From: Bradyrhizobium embrapense | GTDB lineage: Bacteria; Pseudomonadota; Alphaproteobacteria; Rhizobiales; Xanthobacteraceae | Assembly: GCF_001189235.2 (NCBI RefSeq) | Contig: NZ_LFIP02000003.1 | Span: forward strand, 620,001-684,000 | Length of the DNA stretch: 64,000 bases | Direction of reading: 5' to 3' | In this document: one piece after another, positions 62,416-64,000 of the stretch | Position numbering within the stretch: the first letter of the stretch is position 1 | Layout: the number at the start of each line of letters is the position of its first letter | The notes under the pieces: generated by a model | What the model was told of the DNA's origin: nothing | Databases searched by the model: none | Seen by the model: the letters and a program-made list of their open reading frames with translations, nothing else | Program-made: the position numbers and the translations under genes

Positions 62416-63675
62416 ATGACGAGGACCCGGAAACCGGGCATCAGCCGGCGCTCGACGCTTGCGCTGATCGGCGTCGGTGCGGCGACCTTTGCCGCGCCGT
62501 GGGTGGCGCGCGCACAGGCCAAGACGATCAAGATCGGCATGCCGACCATCCTGTCGGGCCGCGTCGCGCAGCTTGGCACGTCCTCGCGCAACGCGGTGCT
62601 GCTGGAAGTGGAGAAGATCAATGCCGCCGGCGGCCTTGCCGGGCGGCAGATCGAGATGGTGATCCGCGACTCAAAGGGACAGCCGCAGGAAGCTGCGCGC
62701 ATCGCACGCGAGCTCGTCAACACCGACGGCTGCGAGATGCTGCTCGACGGCGAGGCGTCGTCGGGATCGTTTGCGGTTCACGAGGTGGCGCGCGATCTCG
62801 GCGTGCTCTGCATCCATACCTGCTCGGAAGCGTCGTCGCTGACGGCCGATCCCAAGCAGCACATCCCGAACGCCTTCCGTTGCGTGCGACAGGGTATCCA
62901 TGACTCGATCGTGGGGGCGGGCTACGCAGCCGGGATCGCCAAGGCAAAGGGCTTAAAGAAGTGGGCGACCTGCTCGCCCGACTATGCCTATGGCCGCGAC
63001 ACCACCGGCGAGTTCGTGCTGTATCTGAAGAAGTTCGCACCCGATGTCGAGATCATCAGCGAATCATGGCCGAAGCTGTTTCAGCCCGACTACACCGAGG
63101 TGGTGACCAAGATCCTGCAGGCCAAGCCGCAGGCGCTCTATTCCTGTCTGTGGGGTGGCGATCTCACCTCCTATATCGACCAGGCCAACATCTACGCGAT
63201 GTTCGCCCAGATGGAGGTGTTCGCGGTCAACATGGCCGACTACACCGCACTCACGGTGGTGAAGAACCTGCCCAAGGGCATCCACTCCGGCGACCGTTAC
63301 ATCAAGACATTCCCGCCGACGCCGGAGAACGCGGCCTGGGGCGATGCCTACAAGGCGAAGTACAACGAGTATCCGACCAACTGGTCCTGGCAGAACGCGA
63401 CGGCCGTCATGTTCCTCAGCGAGGCCGTCAAGAAGGCGAACTCGACCGACGGCAAGAAGGTTGCGGAGGTGCTCACCGGACTCACGATCAAGTGTCCGTT
63501 CGGCGCCGATGGCACCGTCACCATGCGCGCCGACGACCATACGCTGGTCGGCTACGCGATCGGCTGGGGAACCACGATCCCGCAGGAGCCTTACGTGCCT
63601 GACGTGAAGGCTGGGGACTGGAAAGCCATCTTCGAGCTCGAGGCCGAGTGGAAGAAGAGCAAGGGCTACACCTGA
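62416..63675 (+). CDS. Liv-type ABC substrate-binding protein with Tat signal
   Basis: A 419-residue exported protein: twin-Arg signal RRSTLALIGVGAATFAAPWV, then a periplasmic-binding fold of the branched-chain amino acid type (IKIGMPTILSGRVAQLGTSS; PDYAYGRDTTGEF). The ligand is probably not an amino acid; an acid or aromatic compound linked to the nearby oxidative genes is possible. GGGAGGGGA lies just before ATG 62416. It is divergent from the acyl-CoA ligase remnant and leads a Liv operon that runs off the window. Confidence 0.9.
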   Translation: MTRTRKPGISRRSTLALIGVGAATFAAPWVARAQAKTIKIGMPTILSGRVAQLGTSSRNAVLLEVEKINAAGGLAGRQIEMVIRDSKGQPQEAARIARELVNTDGCEMLLDGEASSGSFAVHEVARDLGVLCIHTCSEASSLTADPKQHIPNAFRCVRQGIHDSIVGAGYAAGIAKAKGLKKWATCSPDYAYGRDTTGEFVLYLKKFAPDVEIISESWPKLFQPDYTEVVTKILQAKPQALYSCLWGGDLTSYIDQANIYAMFAQMEVFAVNMADYTALTVVKNLPKGIHSGDRYIKTFPPTPENAAWGDAYKAKYNEYPTNWSWQNATAVMFLSEAVKKANSTDGKKVAEVLTGLTIKCPFGADGTVTMRADDHTLVGYAIGWGTTIPQEPYVPDVKAGDWKAIFELEAEWKKSKGYT

Positions 63676-63773
63676 TCGCATGCAAAGGCGGAGGCAGCAG
63701 CCCGCTGTTTCCGCCTGTCGTCTGATGCTTGTCGCGCGCCGGCGTTGCGGCCCGCCGTAATGGATGATTTCTC

Positions 63774-64000
63774 GTGGACCTCGACGCGCTCGCCAGTTGC
63801 CTTACCAGTCCTGCATGCCTGGTGACGCAGACCACCAGCGGCCTAATCATCGGCATGCTACTGTTTCTCGTCGCCGTCGGGCTGACGCTGATCTTCGGCG
63901 TGCTCAAGGTGGTGAACTTCAGCCACGGCGCTTTTTACATGTTTGGCGCCTATTTCGCGATGACGGCCTATCAACTCACCGGCAGCTTTGCGCTGGCGAT
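63774..64000 (+). CDS. Liv-type ABC permease, LivH-like (3' end outside window)
   Basis: Starts at GTG 63774 and stays open to the window edge (75 full codons). The segment GLIIGMLLFLVAVGLTLIFG and then VVNFSHGAFYMFGAYF is the LivH N-terminal signature. It follows the binding protein by 98 bases and is surely part of the same importer. Confidence 0.88.
   Translation, partial: MDLDALASCLTSPACLVTQTTSGLIIGMLLFLVAVGLTLIFGVLKVVNFSHGAFYMFGAYFAMTAYQLTGSFALA

Overview
The window is a high-GC chromosomal segment of an alphaproteobacterium. Gene style, the many exported proteins and the gene combinations point to Bradyrhizobium or a close relative. This assignment is inference from protein resemblance; there is no rRNA or other phylogenetic marker here. 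I saw no tRNA, rRNA, CRISPR array, insertion sequence, integrase or prophage.

Layout. (1) 1-2346: the end of a 2Fe-2S ferredoxin, an AtoE-type short-chain fatty acid transporter, a possible Cys-ending leader peptide and a small unknown gene. (2) 2410-7095, minus strand: a formyltransferase, a glycosyltransferase-like protein and a large HAD-domain protein, which look like a surface or flagellin modification set. (3) 7604-17750, plus strand: an ECF sigma factor, flagellin, fliD, fliS, a possible anti-sigma protein, flgD, flgE, two small chaperone-like genes, flgK and flgL, forming a compact filament/hook operon set. (4) 17767-46107: a large island for PQQ- and lanthanide-dependent alcohol oxidation. 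(5) 46184-47862: an epoxide hydrolase and an acetyltransferase. (6) 47971-57603: a dipeptide-type ABC importer, a class II aldolase-like protein, an MlrC-type (M81) metallopeptidase and a GST-like protein. (7) 57643-64000: a DsbA/HCCA-isomerase-like protein, a Baeyer-Villiger-type monooxygenase, an SDR, a TetR regulator, an acyl-CoA ligase reduced to its two ends, and the start of a Liv-type ABC operon.

The centre of interest is region 4. It encodes two PQQ dehydrogenases with the lanthanide-type extra aspartate (19063-20727 and xoxF at 40855-42657), each with a cytochrome c, and two MoxJ/XoxJ-like periplasmic proteins. It also carries a lanmodulin (21398-21796), an isolated pqqA (22137-22217), a Lut/Ped-like ABC-2 transporter operon with binding protein and beta-propeller (30757-35192), and quinoprotein-associated SoxYZ-like, metallo-hydrolase and Cys-Trp motif proteins. 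The glutathione-dependent formaldehyde pathway is present too (gfa, S-hydroxymethylglutathione dehydrogenase, fghA), with an FlhSR-like two-component pair and an AraC regulator. Read together: lanthanide is taken up and buffered in the periplasm, methanol or other alcohols are oxidised there, electrons pass to cytochrome c, and formaldehyde is oxidised in the cytoplasm to formate. The rest of pqq, a TonB-dependent lanthanide receptor and formate dehydrogenase are not in the window.

Several genes expected to be highly expressed (flagellin, xoxF, lanM) are followed by long, nearly perfect hairpins without a U-tract.
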